Below are positions 13,801 through 26,900 of a DNA stretch of 64,000 nt, one piece after another. Each line of letters starts with the position of its first letter. Position 1 is the first letter of the stretch. Location: contig CM060076.1 of assembly GCA_030533445.1 (NCBI GenBank), positions 27,080,603 to 27,144,602 of the forward strand. Reading direction: 5' to 3'. Origin of the DNA: Cyprinodon diabolis. Its lineage: Eukaryota > Chordata > Actinopteri > Cyprinodontiformes > Cyprinodontidae. A program made the position numbers and the translations under genes. Under the pieces are notes generated by a model. The model worked only from the letters and a program-made list of their open reading frames with translations. It was not told the DNA's origin and made no database searches.

Positions 13801-13914
13801 TTCTATAACACGAGCTGATTGCTTTTAAATGAGACGGAATAGAATAAGTGTTCACTATAATGACAGTCATTTGATCTAAAACATTCATTTTGATTTTTTA
13901 TTTATTGACTTAAG
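10821..13914. other. No gene seen
   Basis: Non-coding. Includes a short poly-G (about 12042-12050) and TA/TG-rich microsatellite-like tracts around 12190-12250 and 12835-12880. The overlapping ORFs at 12380-12803 occur on both strands and have no protein features, so I do not call them. Confidence 0.45.
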
Positions 13915-14125
13915 CTTGGACTCAATGGGCTGCTGGGCTTCTGTACACAGAAAACGTAGCTATTATAAACTTGACTATGTTTTCAATAACTGGGATCAGT
14001 TTGGGATGTATGTATGTGACTTGGTTTGTGCCTGTATTATTTGGATTGAACTTATGTGAAGTAAAGTACCTTGAGATGACATGTTGTGAATAGGCACTAA
14101 ATTAATATAGTGAATTAGATTAACC
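13915..14125 (+). mobile_element. 3' tail of a non-LTR retrotransposon (LINE-like)
   Basis: The segment GTAAAGTACCTTGAGATGAC, followed by a TTGTGAATAGGCACTAAATTAATA-type end, resembles the 3' tails of teleost LINEs, which typically run through CCTTGAGAT and end near an ATAAA(T)-rich repeat. No reverse transcriptase reading frame is attached, consistent with 5' truncation. The family is uncertain. Confidence 0.45.
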
Positions 14126-14221
14126 AAATGTGAAGAATAACCCTTGAACTGCCTTTTATTGCAGTTTTCAATCAGTTATTTAGAGGGCTAGAAGATTTTA
14201 AGTATTTACAAACTGAAATAT

Positions 14222-14460
14222 GTGATCCACACATGCACAGGACAAACCCCACCCACACACCCCCACCCACACGTTTGCTCTAGTATATGTAGTGAGGACC
14301 ATGTGTTGACTCCCATTGACAGCAAAATGTCCTCAATTTATAACAACTGGTCCTCATTGTGATGGTGAAATTGGAAAATTGTTCCTCACTCTGGTTTCTA
14401 TACAAGTGTGCACACACACACACACTCACACTGCCACACCCACAAGCCTAAAAAATCCAC
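14222..14460. repeat. CA-rich tract with duplicated TGTCCTCA-type segments
   Basis: Contains (CCCACACA)-rich sequence at about 14244-14272, repeated GTGAGGAC/GTCCTCA motifs, and a CA microsatellite at about 14411-14430. It looks like a dispersed repeat, but I cannot name it. Confidence 0.35.
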
Positions 14461-16456
14461 ACACAAATGCAATGCAGTTCAAATACCGCCGGTAGTGAAT
14501 AAAGCAAGGAATGAGTGTGAATGCATCACAAATACTTTTGTGAATCTTGTCTTTTGAATATTTTGATATATGATTTGCTTGTTTGAGTCATTATGTGTGG
14601 ATTTTATCCTGTTCAGGTGCAGATCTTGTCTTGTGCATGTGTGGATCACAGATGTGCGTTTGTAAATATTGAGACTCTTTTAGCTCTATACTTAAAAAAA
14701 AGTTACTTGTTGCTTTTAGGAACAATTAACCCTTTTGAAGTATGGATATAGAAGAGTCTAATTTCTTATATCAATGTTTTTCATCTCATTTATTTTTTTT
14801 ATAAGTGCTGTTTTTGTTTTCAGTGATAGCTCGCGATAGCAAAAGAGATGAAGAATATTATTGGGATATGCCTATGAAAATAGTAGGTCAAAGAAAGACT
14901 TTACAAATATAGCTGAGTGCACAGATACCGTAAGATAATTAATGCCTCTTTTATTAACAGAGTTCATTGAAGAATGCTTTGAGAAAAACAGTTAAACAGT
15001 TACCTTAAGAAAGTATATGGTTTAGTTATGGGAAAAAGGTATGTCTTGTCTATAACCACCCCTCACTCAGACATTTTCTGGCCTTGCAAGTGACACAAAC
15101 TGAGTAAAAAAAAAAACATTTTTTAGAGAGTAAATAGCATACATCAATATATGAAAGAAGAAATTAATCGAAATTAAATTTTCCGACAACAAGGGGAAAA
15201 AAAGCATGAGCATCTTTTTCTGTTTACTGTTTTCAAACCGGAACACATTAGAAAATTAAGCTGTGTGTCATCAGCATCACATATTTTTGGAGATTATGCA
15301 GTTTTATGCAGTCTGAGCTGGAATGGCTTAATAATAGAGCCCTGAAAACAGACCTCACATGCATTCCATGTTTACTTAAATTTTTATTCAAATTAAAAGT
15401 TATGTTTCTCAATGGTGATTGTCCTCAGTTTGATAAAATTAGAAATCTTTCTGAACAAATTCATTTGTCTTTCTTGTTACATCAAACATGCAAAGGCTTT
15501 GTTTTAGCTGATCAGCAGTGGGAAGTGTTAGTTTTTGGGAAGGCCAGAATTAAATTGCTGCATGCTCTGCAGGCCACACAAGAAAGCTCTGTTTTGTCAC
15601 GTCAGACAAAAAGAGATTATTTGGTGATACAGTTTGGTACAAATTTGAACCCCGAAGTGTCATGCCCCCCGATTCATAATAAGAAATTATAATCAGTCAA
15701 CCATGACTGCTACTGTTACTGTTAGTTATACCTAAATGTCTGCCTAATTTGTCACTTTTCAGAAATACAAACAAACAAAAAATATTATGTCCCAAACATC
15801 AGCTTTGTTTTGGTTGTTTTGTTAGAAATCCTCCAGCTGTCATCTTAATTAACAAGCTGATTTTGAATTGAAATTTGTGGAGTCCCACAGCATCTCAAGT
15901 GTCTCCTGATGCCTCATAGAATCTCAGAACAGCGCATGTGGAGAACACTCTCAAGGTCAAATTGAAATTGGAGCCATTTCATCATGAGTCATTATGGGAA
16001 GTGCTGTGCATCAGAGGGTGCAATAAATATCCTTAAAACATGAGCCTGGCACAGTGAAAATATAGTGTATAGTATACAGCTCATGTAGCATTTTTTGTTT
16101 TGGGTGGAGTTATATGCTTGTTATTTGTAGAGCTTTTTCATTACTTCTTGCACATATAATACCAAGCTATATTCTTTTTTTATTTCATGCAATAGATGAA
16201 TGTAGGAGCCAAAGAAATTCAAACAATCTACCAGTTCAGGGGTCTGTTCGGTTTTGTATTTTCTACACTCCATATTTCTATGAGTAGAATTATGTAAGCT
16301 TGTGCCCATTATCTCTTCTGAAGGATGAAAGCTGTGATGAGTTTTTGGTATGTTTGTGTTACTGAAAACAATGACAATACTTTCCTTGATGGAGAATCAG
16401 TCAAGTTTTTGCACAAAAATAACAATATGACGTTTGTTTCATATTTATATATACTA
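14461..16456. other. No gene seen
   Basis: AT-rich non-coding. A 128-codon ORF at 15306-15692 (+) is open, but it lacks splice signals, domains or any family resemblance that I recognise. Confidence 0.4.
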
Positions 16457-16756
16457 TATTACCAAAAGTATTTTCCCACCTGCCTTTATTCCCATCCGAT
16501 CTGCACTGTGTCATCACATTCATAGTCCATTGGGATTAATCCATTCAATGTGACATCTGTCCACCCTTTGCAGCTCGAACAGCTTTATGTCTTCTGGGAA
16601 GGCTGTCCACAAGGTTGAGAAGTGTTATTATGGTATTTTTTTAGATCACATGCTGATGTTGGATGAGAAGGACTGGCTCTCAGTCTTTACTCTAAATGAT
16701 CCCAAAGATGTTCTATAGTGTTGAAATTAGTACTCATTGCAGGCCAGTCAAGTTAA

Positions 16757-17471
16757 TCAGCAGCAGGTGTGTAATCACGTGACTCCACCGACCCAGTCAG
16801 AAGGGTAAACAAAGAGAATGGTGGATGAGCCCAGTGAAGAAGCGTCTAACACAGCTGTAAAGGAAATTAAATCAATGAATCATGTGTAGCCGAGTGAGAG
16901 CAGAGATGAAGCTGGGCGCGCAGAGAAGTAGTCAAGAACGCGTTGTCAGAGTTGAGACCGCGGCAGATCGGTTTTGAGTGAGGTGTGCGATTTTAAACAA
17001 TGGACATTGTTCTCAGTGCACGCTCAGTTCGGTGGCAACAAAATGACGCCATAGATGTTGAGAAAAAAAACACGAAATGTAAAGTTTGCCTGAAAAATGT
17101 CAGGACTATCCATAGAAACACATCTAACCTCCACCACCTACAGCTCAGCCACGCATTTGAGTTCAAAGCTGTGCAAAAGGCTCCATTCTCTTGCAAAAAC
17201 GTTTGTAAGAGTGGTAAAAATTTTTTCCCTGTTTAATGAGACACTGTTGAATGTTTAAACCTGAATGGGTACAAGACTTAAATATTTAATTGAAAGTAAT
17301 ATGTAATATGATTTATTAAATGAATATATTATAAATGGATCAGTTGCATTTCCTGCACATGCCTTTATTTGTGATAGAGGAGCTGGAACATATATTGTGC
17401 ATTTATCTTTATCAAAGTAAAACTGTCCAGTTTATCTTGATAATGATTTGAGGTCATATCGCCCAGCCCTG
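16757..17471 (+). mobile_element. hAT remnant inserted in the Tc1 element
   Basis: Its right end ATATCGCCCAGCCCTG is the terminal sequence of a common hAT group; another member is at 23688-24749. It carries a BED-type zinc-finger ORF at 17000-17236. The left terminus is missing and no matching TSD is found, so it is truncated or was rearranged after insertion. Confidence 0.55.
17000..17236 (+). pseudogene. BED-type zinc-finger fragment of a hAT transposase
   Basis: The 78-codon ORF contains KCKVCLKNV, then NTSNLHHLQLSHAFEF, giving the C-x2-C ... H-x4-H spacing of BED fingers found at the N-terminus of hAT transposases. The frame ends soon after. No RNase H-like catalytic region or C-terminal dimerisation region follows. 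The ORF start is arbitrary. The fragment probably has no transposase activity; whether it is expressed is unknown. Confidence 0.6.
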
Positions 17472-17725
17472 CTACCACTAATGTCTTATAAGTGATTTAT
17501 TCCCAAACACCATTTTCTTATTATAGAGCAGTTGACTTTTGAATATTTAGGAGTGAGAAAACTTCATGACCAGATTTGTAGTACAGGTGGCATCCTATCA
17601 CATCTCCACACTGGAATTCACTGAGCTCCTGAGAGCAACTTTTATATTGCATACACCTGTGACTATGGAAGTGATTTGAATATTATAATGTCAATAATAT
17701 GGATGGGAATAGATACCTGGGGAAT

Positions 17726-20700
17726 TAGACTGTTGCCGTGGTTGTTGTTTTTGCAAACAGTGCTCCGAAGTAGTAGCATGAATGAAAAGTCTAAGCAGTG
17801 TTTGTCCAGATGTGTGGGGTCTGTGTACTGTAGATATCAGATGCCCTTTTCCTCACCCTAGACCTACACAAGACTTGGATGGAGGAAAGGTCAGCGCTGA
17901 TGATACTATCACCACAATATAGATACAATCAACATGTAATAGCTGGAAGGCTGACATGTCTCCTGTATATTCTGGGGTGTGCTCACCAACAGTAGCAGTT
18001 TCAGGACAATTTCAAAAGTATTGGCTATGCAGTGACCAATGTGCACTACAATGTGGCTAAAAGTAATAGGCGGTAAATCTATACTGATCCAATAACATAT
18101 TTTCCAAATAAATCGCTGGAGAATGACCCGATTTTTATGAGTTCCTTATTGATAAAACTACACACATTTATACAATAATGCTGTTTAAATTAATTTCTGC
18201 ATAATATAGACATTAAATACGTTAAGCAGTTTATCTTTAGATTTATTGCTTAGGAGACCCCTAGATGACTGTAGACACCAACACTCCCACCTTATAAAAA
18301 CAAAAATTCTGAAAAGAGAACCAATTGAATTGGATGTCATTTATTACTGAATATTGTGAATGAATAATTGCTGTATATTTCTAGTCAGTTTTTGGTTAGT
18401 ATGCTGACTTTAAAATGTCAAAGTAGGACATTCCACATTATGGTATAACTGCTAACACCTTCTGAGATAGTTGAGAACTGCTTCTTCAAGGGACAGTGAA
18501 TTTCATGCACGTGGAAACAACAAATCATCTGGTAGGGCGGGCGAATGTTTGTCTATGGTTGGCCATGTCCCCCTTGGCCCCCCCTTCTAGCTCTGGCCCT
18601 GCTCACCAAGTCATGACTCTCTGAAACAGAGACTGGCACATCCATTGAAGTCAGTTTCAAGTTAAGAAGCAGCAGCATTAAATTTTATCAGCCAGGGAGT
18701 GGACAATAGCCAGGTAGATTAAGGACAAGAGTGTGTGGAAATCTTATTGCAAAGCCTCATAAGCGTGCCTGCCTACCATCAGTACCTCGTCTGCATCTCC
18801 AGTAAATCCCATCAAAAGCTCCTTTCGCTGCCAACCAAGATTTCAGTGAAGTGTGTAGTCATTGAAAATGGAACAACAATGCTTGGAGAGGGACTGTCTG
18901 ATACTTAGGAGTTCCTCTCTAGTAAAAGTGACCGGAGGGTTGTGGCAGAGAGTAGAATAAAGACACAAAAACATACAAAAGGGCGAAATACCAAGATTGC
19001 CATCTGTGGCACCATCTTGGATGGATTTCAAAAGAACAAGTGGATTTGAATTAGCTGATTCCGATGAAAAGGTCTGCTAACTTCTGCATGGTGGCTGCAC
19101 AGTTGAACCCTCACATCATAAAAGTGAAATGACTTGGATCAGCAAGGTAACTAGCTCTTAAGAATTCCTCATTTGATTGCAGTATTGTCGTGCCAGATTG
19201 CTTTGGTAAAATGACAGTATAGAAGTAAAACATTGTTCACAATGTGCACACACATGGACAGATAATAAGGGTACATCTGGCAGGAGTGAATGCCTTGAAC
19301 TATATAGGATTTCTGAGGATTAAATTTTCCTGTTAAGTAGCAGTAACCTATTTCAAATCACAGAGCCAGCCAGCTTGAAGGGCAGCTTTTGAAACTATCT
19401 TGATTCACACACAATGCATTCAAATTTAAATCTAATTTGTCCTTGGGTTTGAGCCACTGTGTGTGTTTGTACTTCTACATTTTAATTGTTTTATCCTGTC
19501 CCTACACCTCATTTACACAACTGTCTTTTAAAAGATGTGTGATCCAGTCAATCATTATCCAGTTCTTGCTGCCAGTTATAAAAACAGAGACTTAAATGAT
19601 ATGTACATCTTAATTTAACAGAACGTTGAAAAACTGAAATTACATATATTTGTATAATTAGGAAGACTTTACAGCCATTCAAGCACTTTGGCATTATGGT
19701 CGTCAAATCAGGTACTGGTCCTTTGGCAGTGCGTGTTGAAGTCGTATCCTGCAGGAAAATTAAGTCGGCATTTTTTATAAACCCTGTCAGAAAAATTAAA
19801 CTTGAAATGCCAGTTAGACTGTTATGCTGATCTCTCTCTTGATAAAATACAGTAAACTAACACCAGTAAAAAATATGACTGCTTGTGGAACCTTTGAGTG
19901 TGGAAGCTTCACACTTTCTTTTAGGTAACGGGGATTCCTCCAAGAACAGGTGTAACCTTTATTTTTTTTCATACCAGGACCTACAAATCTGCAAATGCAT
20001 GGCATCACAATCCAATAAAAAGGTATTTTCTTTCTGAACATTTTTTCTTCTACCACTTTCTTCAAATCAACTTTGTGTCAATATATTTGTGTGCTGCCCT
20101 CTATTTACAGCCACTTTGTTTATAGGTGATCTTTTGCTCTTAATCTTCCTTTTTGGAGGTGCCTTTACTGCCTGCTTAATAACTGTCAAGTCAGCAATAT
20201 TAGGCATGGCTTTTGTGGAGCATTACATCAATCCATCCACACCTAGCTTAGTTTCACATAGCAAACAAGTTCTGTTTTCATTAATTTTTCACATTTTGAC
20301 TTTAATTCACATTTTGAATTGAAAAAGCTTCCTGGAAAGCGAAACATCAAACTTGGAAACAAAGTCCAGTGGATTGTTTTTAACTTTTTTGGAATGATTA
20401 TGACCTGGATGACTGCGAATCTTCATCAAAACATTTTTTATAAGCTATTAGTGGAAATTGCCATAATTAGCAGAAAAAGAGGGTTATGACAAATTAGCAT
20501 TTAGAAATTCCTCACCATTGATTAAGCACATTTGGAAAATAGGTTTGGATTAAAAATGTTTAAACACTAATATTAAGTCACTTTAGGTGAAAATCAATAT
20601 ACTTCTTCCATCCTTAAATGAGTAATAACAAAATGGGACTCATGCAAACACCTTGATTTCCACATTGTTACCCTGTTGACATTTTAATTAGAAATTGAAG

Positions 20701-20886
20701 ATTATGATGCTCCAAGCTGTTTTACCTGCATTTTCCCCACAAACAGATTTTTTTGTTTTCTGCCATTATAGACTTGAGACCTACGGTTTTGCTACAACTC
20801 ATTACAATCTGCTTTCGCCTTGTTGCGACTCAAAGGCTGATCAGAAATGTGCTCCAACCCATTTCAACTTTCTTTGTAAATACATA
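17726..20886. other. No gene seen
   Basis: Non-coding sequence with no assignable repeat. The region around 18630-18830 is slightly GC-richer but lacks coding features. Confidence 0.45.
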
Positions 20887-21255
20887 CATGGACAAAATTG
20901 TTGGTATTCCTCGTTTAATGAAAGAAAAACTCACAATGATCACAAAAAAACACTTTAATCTGACAAACCTAACATTTAAAAAAGTTCTATGAAAATGGAC
21001 AAATGAAACTAAGGCATTGCGTTTCAACCACTGATTAGAAAAATAAATAAACTCATAAAACAAGCCTTGACAAAAAACATGGCACTCTTAACTTAATATT
21101 ATGTTGCTCAACCTCTTGAGATCATTGGCACATTCAGACAGTTACTCTAAATTTTCATGAGATTTCTGCTCCTCTCTGCAGGTATTTTGGCCCACTCCTT
21201 ATGGGCAAACGTTGAGTTGTCTCAGGGTGCCTTTTCGCCTTCCAAAGATGCTCAG
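20887..21255. mobile_element. Terminal fragment of a Tc1-like transposon
   Basis: Begins after a TA with CATGGACAAAATTGTTGGTA, a terminal sequence I recognise from teleost Tc1 elements. It continues through ACTTAATATTATGTTGCTCAACC and GGTATTTTGGCCCACTCCTT, then stops at TCCAAAGATGCTCAG. The transposase core and the other terminus are absent, so it is truncated. Confidence 0.65.
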
Positions 21256-22780
21256 ATTTTACTTTAAACATGCTTGTCTATAATATTCTTTCTAATTTCC
21301 TATTATGCCATAAACTGTGATAGTAAGTTTGGACTTGGGGGACCCATGTCCATGCTGATATTAACTTTAAACATTGGTGAAGGAAGATGCTGCTTTGCTC
21401 TGCTGTACCTACCCCTAAGAGCTTCAAACCTCTACAAGAAACTGGGACATGCAACCAGGCCCCCCACCGTGCTTTGGGACAAGGCAGGCACTCACATAAT
21501 TTCATCCTCTTTTGCGATGGCTCTTTAGAGAGTCACATTGGAGAGATTCTGGGACTAGAAGGCCATGAATGCCACAGGAATCAGAAGCCCCTGACTCCCA
21601 AAAGCTAACTGGACCTTGTTGCTAATTTATAAACAGGATTAGTCCCAAAAAAGACTGTGTGAGTAGAGTAACTCACAAATCCCAGAATATGATCCAGAAC
21701 CAAGAGACTACAAAAAACAAAGGTCTCCTGACTAGCCAAAAATTAACCAGTCAAAACAATCTGTTCTTTGCTTTCCTGAATTTTGGAGGCCCCTCATCTT
21801 TCCAAAATGAAGGCAAGCATAATTTACAGGTAATTCATTAACATTGTATTTCATTAGAAATCTTTTTTTTTCCTCTTGGATTTTGCATTGTGAATTGATT
21901 TGAACACATTCAAATTGCTCCAAATTAATTTAAAGCTAATTTGACTTCATAAACTTTGCTTCTCAAACATAAAATCCAGGCCAGACCATGATAACCTCAT
22001 ATAGCACACGTGTAATTTGCATATACATTCAGAAAGCTGTTGAACCTTTTAAGCTATATTTGTGTGATTGAGAATTCACATTTAGCATTAGTCTAAAATT
22101 AATTACTCTGTTACAAACTAGTGTGGGTGTGATATAATAGAAACTGGTTCTCACAACATTATTAAGTTTTATGCTTTATTTTTTTCTAAGGTTTTTGATT
22201 ATGCATGTTGCATAATATTGAGTTAGTGTAAAATGGATTAGACTGAAATAAAAGTTTTTTTATAGGACATTCTTTTGGTATTTAGATTTCTTTTTTTTTT
22301 TTTTTTCCAAAAGATTTTATGCATTTAAAATGGCAAAATTGTGTAGGGATAGAGAAAACCTTTTCCAGTTTTAGTTTCAGCTTCTTTTAGGTGGCATGCA
22401 GCAATAAATGGAAATATTTAAAGGACTGTATGGAATTGATTTAACCATGATAATTATAAAAATGAACAAGGATTTTTTTTCTTACTTTGAAAAGGTTTCT
22501 AAAAATGCACATACCGGTACTATATATTTTAGATAATGGAGTGCAAAAGTGACATAAACCTGATGGAGCAGATTTGGAATGGATTATGCATAGTCTGCAA
22601 ATAGTCCATGTCGTCTAACCTCAGCTGACCTTACAAATGCTGTCCTGAAAGAAGGGACACATAAACACCACATACATACAGAACCATAGCAGACAAGTCA
22701 AAGCCTTTTCAGCTGCAAAGCATAAGCTAAAACCATATTAATACTTTTGTGAAGATGAGATGTGAGTGATGTTCATGAAT
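21256..22780. other. No gene seen
   Basis: AT-rich non-coding sequence with poly-T near 22290. Overlapping ORFs on both strands at 21270-21610 look like chance. Confidence 0.4.
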
Positions 22781-23687
22781 GTTTCAAGCAGTGGCGACTG
22801 GCCAATAGAGGGCACAAGGGCACCGCCCCACCCACCCAATGACCTTGATTAAGACATGAAAATTAAAAAAAATACATAAAATGAAATTATAAAATTCAAA
22901 TATTTCGAAATATATAAATATATATATTTTTAGATGTGCAAGATAAGTATTCTATCTGAAATGAGGAGTAAAGAAAGTTGTGTGGTTTTTTTTATTTTCA
23001 CCCTAGGGTGCAAATATGTTTTCCCATTGACTCGTTAAAAGTTGTACATGCGCAGTAGCTCCTCTGCAATACAGAAGTATAGGAGAGCTCTGGGTGCACC
23101 AAAGCTACGCCCTGAAGTGACAGGAACTATTGTCAAAATTGTAGTGTGGTTGATTGACAGGCCGAGTCGCAGAAGGGAAGCAAACTTAGAGAAGCTAGAG
23201 GCGAAATCATGTAGACCTGATTGGCCGAACATCAAAACAGGCTTGGCTCCTTATTCAAACCTTAGGAACCGACCCAGCATGGATAAAAACAGGTAGAACT
23301 GATTTAAAGCACTTTTCAGAAAAGATAAGGAAGCATGAACAATGTGGTATTCACATGGAAAATAATATAATGTAGTGTACTTTTTCTAGATGTTTGTTAA
23401 ATCTTAAATAAACATGTTCTCAAAAAATAAATAGTTTTTATATATTGAAAAATGTAAAGCTGACTAATAGCTTCTGCATTATTAAACTGACAAAATATTG
23501 GACCATGCAAAACACAGATTTGCCTTCACAAAGTCTCAGAGGGGCAACATTTATGTACAAAAAGTAAACCTGTACATGTACAAATTATGTTTTTATTTTT
23601 ATAAAATGTTTTTATAATTTTTTCGTTGTTTTCATTCATAAAAATATACCGATGTGATACCTTGGTATACGTTTGATTGGTTTTTGG

Positions 23688-24749
23688 TAGGGCTGGGCGA
23701 TATAGAAAAAAAGCTTATCGATAAAAAAAATGCATATTGATCGATGCCTGGACTTTTTAATGATATTGCTAAATGATTTAATTTTAGTAAAGAACACAAA
23801 CACAGACTTCCAATTAAATCTTTATTTAACCAACTTTTTTAACCATAACAATTGTTTTAAAGAAAAATAACTTAAGAGACCTGAGTTATGTTATAAATAC
23901 TGACAAAGAATACACTAAAGTGACCAGAAAAGTGACCAAAATAAATATAACAAATAAATAAATAGTACCCTATTTGGGTGGGAATAGTACAGCACCAGCT
24001 TGTGGTAATTAAAAGATTGTAGGACTAGGCTACCATGTAAACTCCACTCAACAAGAACAAAAACCCAAACAAAAATCAACTCACCCTTTAGCCTAGCATT
24101 TCTATGGGGTATTTTTTCTCACCCCCATTCTTCTAGAGGTGCTGCTGGCACCTTGTTATGGTTCAGCGTAGTTTCCTGCTTTAACCTGAGTTATTACTTT
24201 GAAGTTTCTGGCCCTTCAGCATTTTTCTCTCAATTGTTAAAACTACGTGGGATACTGCCCAGAACTGAATATATATATTTTCCCGAAATTCCCGAAGATT
24301 CCTCGGAGGAGAGCCGCGCCGAGGCCTACACAGCTAAAAAAAAAAAAAGTTGGTTGTGTTATCAGACTTCGTTTTCACTGGTTCCCTACACATTTTACAG
24401 ATGACTGTGGTTTGTTTTTTGTCCGACTTGCCATGACCGATATACTGCCAAACTGGTGAACTACAAAAACCCTTCTTTGGAACAATTTCCTCCACCTCTC
24501 CTTTCAGCGACATCTTCATGTGCTCTGTGTTGTGGTTTGAGAGGGCGGTGCTTGGTGACGGCGTGCCTGGGTCCGCGATTGCGATTGGTTGGGAGGAAGT
24601 AGTGACTAGCATAAACCTACATGCTAGGCTACAAGGAGAAGGAAGGAAAACTGCGTTTTTTATCGAACATTTATCGACGCTCTTTTTTTCTATTGCGCCA
24701 CACGTCTATCGATCGATATATATCGTTATTGAATTATCGCCCAGCCCCA
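23688..24749 (-). mobile_element. Non-autonomous hAT element nested in the outer hAT
   Basis: Inverted termini TAGGGCTGGGCGATA and TATCGCCCAGCCCCA differ at one base. They are flanked by exact 8-bp duplications GTTTTTGG (23680-23687 and 24750-24757). At 1062 bp it is too short for a complete hAT transposase and keeps only a BED-finger ORF on the minus strand. The exact TSDs suggest relatively recent insertion. Confidence 0.85.
24334..24612 (-). pseudogene. BED zinc-finger N-terminus of a hAT transposase (deletion derivative)
   Basis: The 92-codon ORF contains SPVWQYIG, then VICKMCREPVKTKSDNTTN, the usual start of a BED finger with an aromatic lead and C-x2-C. It ends in a poly-Phe run encoded by an A12-like homopolymer, probably a slippage frameshift just before the expected His pair. 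It starts about 140 bp inside the right terminus, the normal place for the transposase 5' end. The catalytic region is deleted. Confidence 0.7.
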
Positions 24750-24860
24750 GTTTTTGGTATTCGCCTATTTTGAATCTATAGCCCTCCCCGGAGAAAACTC
24801 CATGATCCACCACTGGTTTCAAGACAACTGACCTAAATATGTTTGCAGTATAGTGTAGGG

Positions 24861-25063
24861 CAGGCATCCCCAAACTCGGTCCTCAAGGCCCCCTGTCCTG
24901 CAGGTTTTAGAAGTTTCTCTGCTTCAGCACAGCTGGTTATAATGATTGCAGCAGACCAAAAGCCTGTTAATCAGCTTTCAATTAAAATCAGCTGTGCTGG
25001 AGCAAGGAAACCTCTAAAACCTGCAGGACAGGGGGCCATGAGGACCGAGTTTGGGGATGCCTG
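24861..25063. mobile_element. Palindromic hAT MITE
   Basis: The 203-bp element has arms of about 75 bp. Its left end CAGGCATCCCCAAACTCGGT mirrors its right end ACCGAGTTTGGGGATGCCTG. Exact 8-bp duplications GTGTAGGG flank it (24853-24860 and 25064-25071), diagnostic of hAT-type insertion. It has no coding capacity and would fold into a long hairpin if transcribed. Confidence 0.9.
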
Positions 25064-25071
25064 GTGTAGGG

Positions 25072-26900
25072 CATGAGCTATAGCATTTCCATGAAGGCTT
25101 TTTGCAAATTGGAACACAAAGTTTTAACAAATTCCTTCCTTATCCCAAATTATCTTACATTTTATTAGTTGTACTCTGTTGCAAAACTGTAAAGCTTTAC
25201 ATTCCGTCATGTGTTATTCTTTACATAAAGAAGAATATAAAGAAAACTATCCAATAATTAAACACCAAGAAAGTTGTTGACTATCTGGATTGAAAATTAT
25301 CTTTATGTAAGGATGTTTTCTTTAGATCTGCGTGTACTCATCCATCTTTAGAGCTTTTTAATACGTTTTAATTATTCTCCTGGTATGTAATTTTTATTTA
25401 TATGATGGAAAGGAAAAAAACTATTAAGAAGTTAATTTATTGTAATCAGCATAGGAGAGGCAAACTTACTTGAAGAAATTAGGTCCTAGTAAAACAAATC
25501 TTTAATATTTAATATCAGACATTTTAATAAAAGCCTTCTAAGGAAAGCAAATTGAGAGTAAACAAAGGCTGAAACCTTATCTTTTTGTTATAATATTATC
25601 CTGTGAATAATATGTTACATGGTATACAGTGCCAGTCTCAATCCGAATGCATAACTCTATTTTTTAATATTGATAGCTTACCTGAATATTTGCTTCTTTT
25701 GTGACTGAATGTTGATTCTTCTGTAGGTATATTAAAGTGCCTCTCAAAGATCTAGACTTAGTGATCATCACCCGACAGAGAAGACATTTTTTTCTCTCCT
25801 ACTACTGAAGGCACCTGCCTAAAGCCTATTGTGGTCAAAGAAAAAGAAAACATTAATATTTATCAGGTGGAAACACAAGGAGGAGAGGAAATTTAATAGT
25901 TATTCAAATTCAAATCCTTTAGATTTGTTCCGAGCGTGGTGAGGATGTGACCACAAATCTCCTGGTGTGTGACCTGCATATTTTCCTGGTAAATGAGACA
26001 TGTTAAATGGTGTGCCAGAGGGAAAATGGGACTTTTCAAGCAGCACACAGTGTTCCGATCATCACAGATAACCAAGCTGGAAGGCCAGGGACCTAATTTA
26101 AGGGCTATTTACCATATGCCAGATTTTTAGCAGAGCTGTACCCAGCTGTAGACACAGGCAGAAAAATGAAGAAATTCTGCAAAAAGAACAGCCAACAAAC
26201 AGAAACATTTTCTTTTGAATACTGGATGCTCATTTTTTTGTATCTCCGCACAAAAAATATGATATCCAAGGAAAATGATCTCTTTTAAATTAAAAAAGGA
26301 ATTATATACTCTTTAAAATGACAATTTTTAATCTCAAACGTAATCTAAGATCTGTGTCTAAGCAGCATTTTCTCCAAGTTGTGATTAGTGGGTGTTGAAG
26401 AAGTTAAATCTTTCTTGCTTTATGATATGATTTTCTTTAATTATATTTTATTTTGCACTTCCTCATTTGTGAACATTGTGTTTTAAAGTATGAAGGAGCA
26501 GTACACTCAAAAGCTCAAATCTTCTTGAAAACAGTCTCACTTTCTATATGGTAACTCCCACTATGTTCATAAAATTTTATTAAGTCAGGACTAGCAAAAC
26601 AAATCTCCCAGTCTGAAAAGGATCAGACTGAACCTTTTTTCTAACAACGCCATTGACTTTCTTTAGTTTTTATTTAGTCTTGGTTACTCCCTAACTCCTA
26701 AAAGCCTGCTGTGGTTTTAATGGTTAAGACTTTGATTCTACAGAAAAAATGGTACTATAGATTATTTATGGATGCTAAAATATTAGCAATAATTAATAAT
26801 AATAAAAATATATATTTTTTGTGTGCATTTTTTTAATATTGATATATATATATATATATAATGATATTAATGATAATATAATTGAACATAATTGATCTCT
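25072..26900. other. No gene seen; short (TA)n at 26842-26861
   Basis: AT-rich non-coding sequence with a 20-bp TA run. Confidence 0.5.

Larger units (their letters stand above)
16457..17725 (-). mobile_element. Tc1/mariner-like element, internally deleted and interrupted by a hAT remnant
   Basis: The left part begins TATTACCAAAAGTATT next to a TA. It continues with Tc1-type terminal and transposase-side sequence (CTTCTGGGAAGGCTGTCCACAAGG region, then CATTGCAGGCCAGTCAAGTT). Related Tc1 sequence resumes after about 17472 with GGTGGCATCCTATCACATCTCC and ends in a decayed terminus near 17725. The central transposase region is absent. The transposase sense would be the minus strand. Identification rests on recognising the teleost Tc1 layout. 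Confidence 0.65.
22789..24815. mobile_element. Outer hAT-type element (about 957 bp) carrying a younger nested hAT
   Basis: The ends are CAGTGGCGACTGG on the left and the complement of CAGTGGTGGATCATGG on the right. They are bounded by exact 8-bp duplications GTTTCAAG (22781-22788 and 24816-24823). Removing the nested 1062-bp element and its 8-bp duplication leaves about 957 bp. An 84-codon ORF at 23042-23296 has no recognisable domain. The exact 8-bp TSD supports hAT, or another 8-bp-TSD superfamily such as Zisupton. Confidence 0.75.

Noticed and set aside
15306..15692. 128-codon ORF
   Set aside because: No family resemblance, no transcript signals, AT-rich like its flanks.
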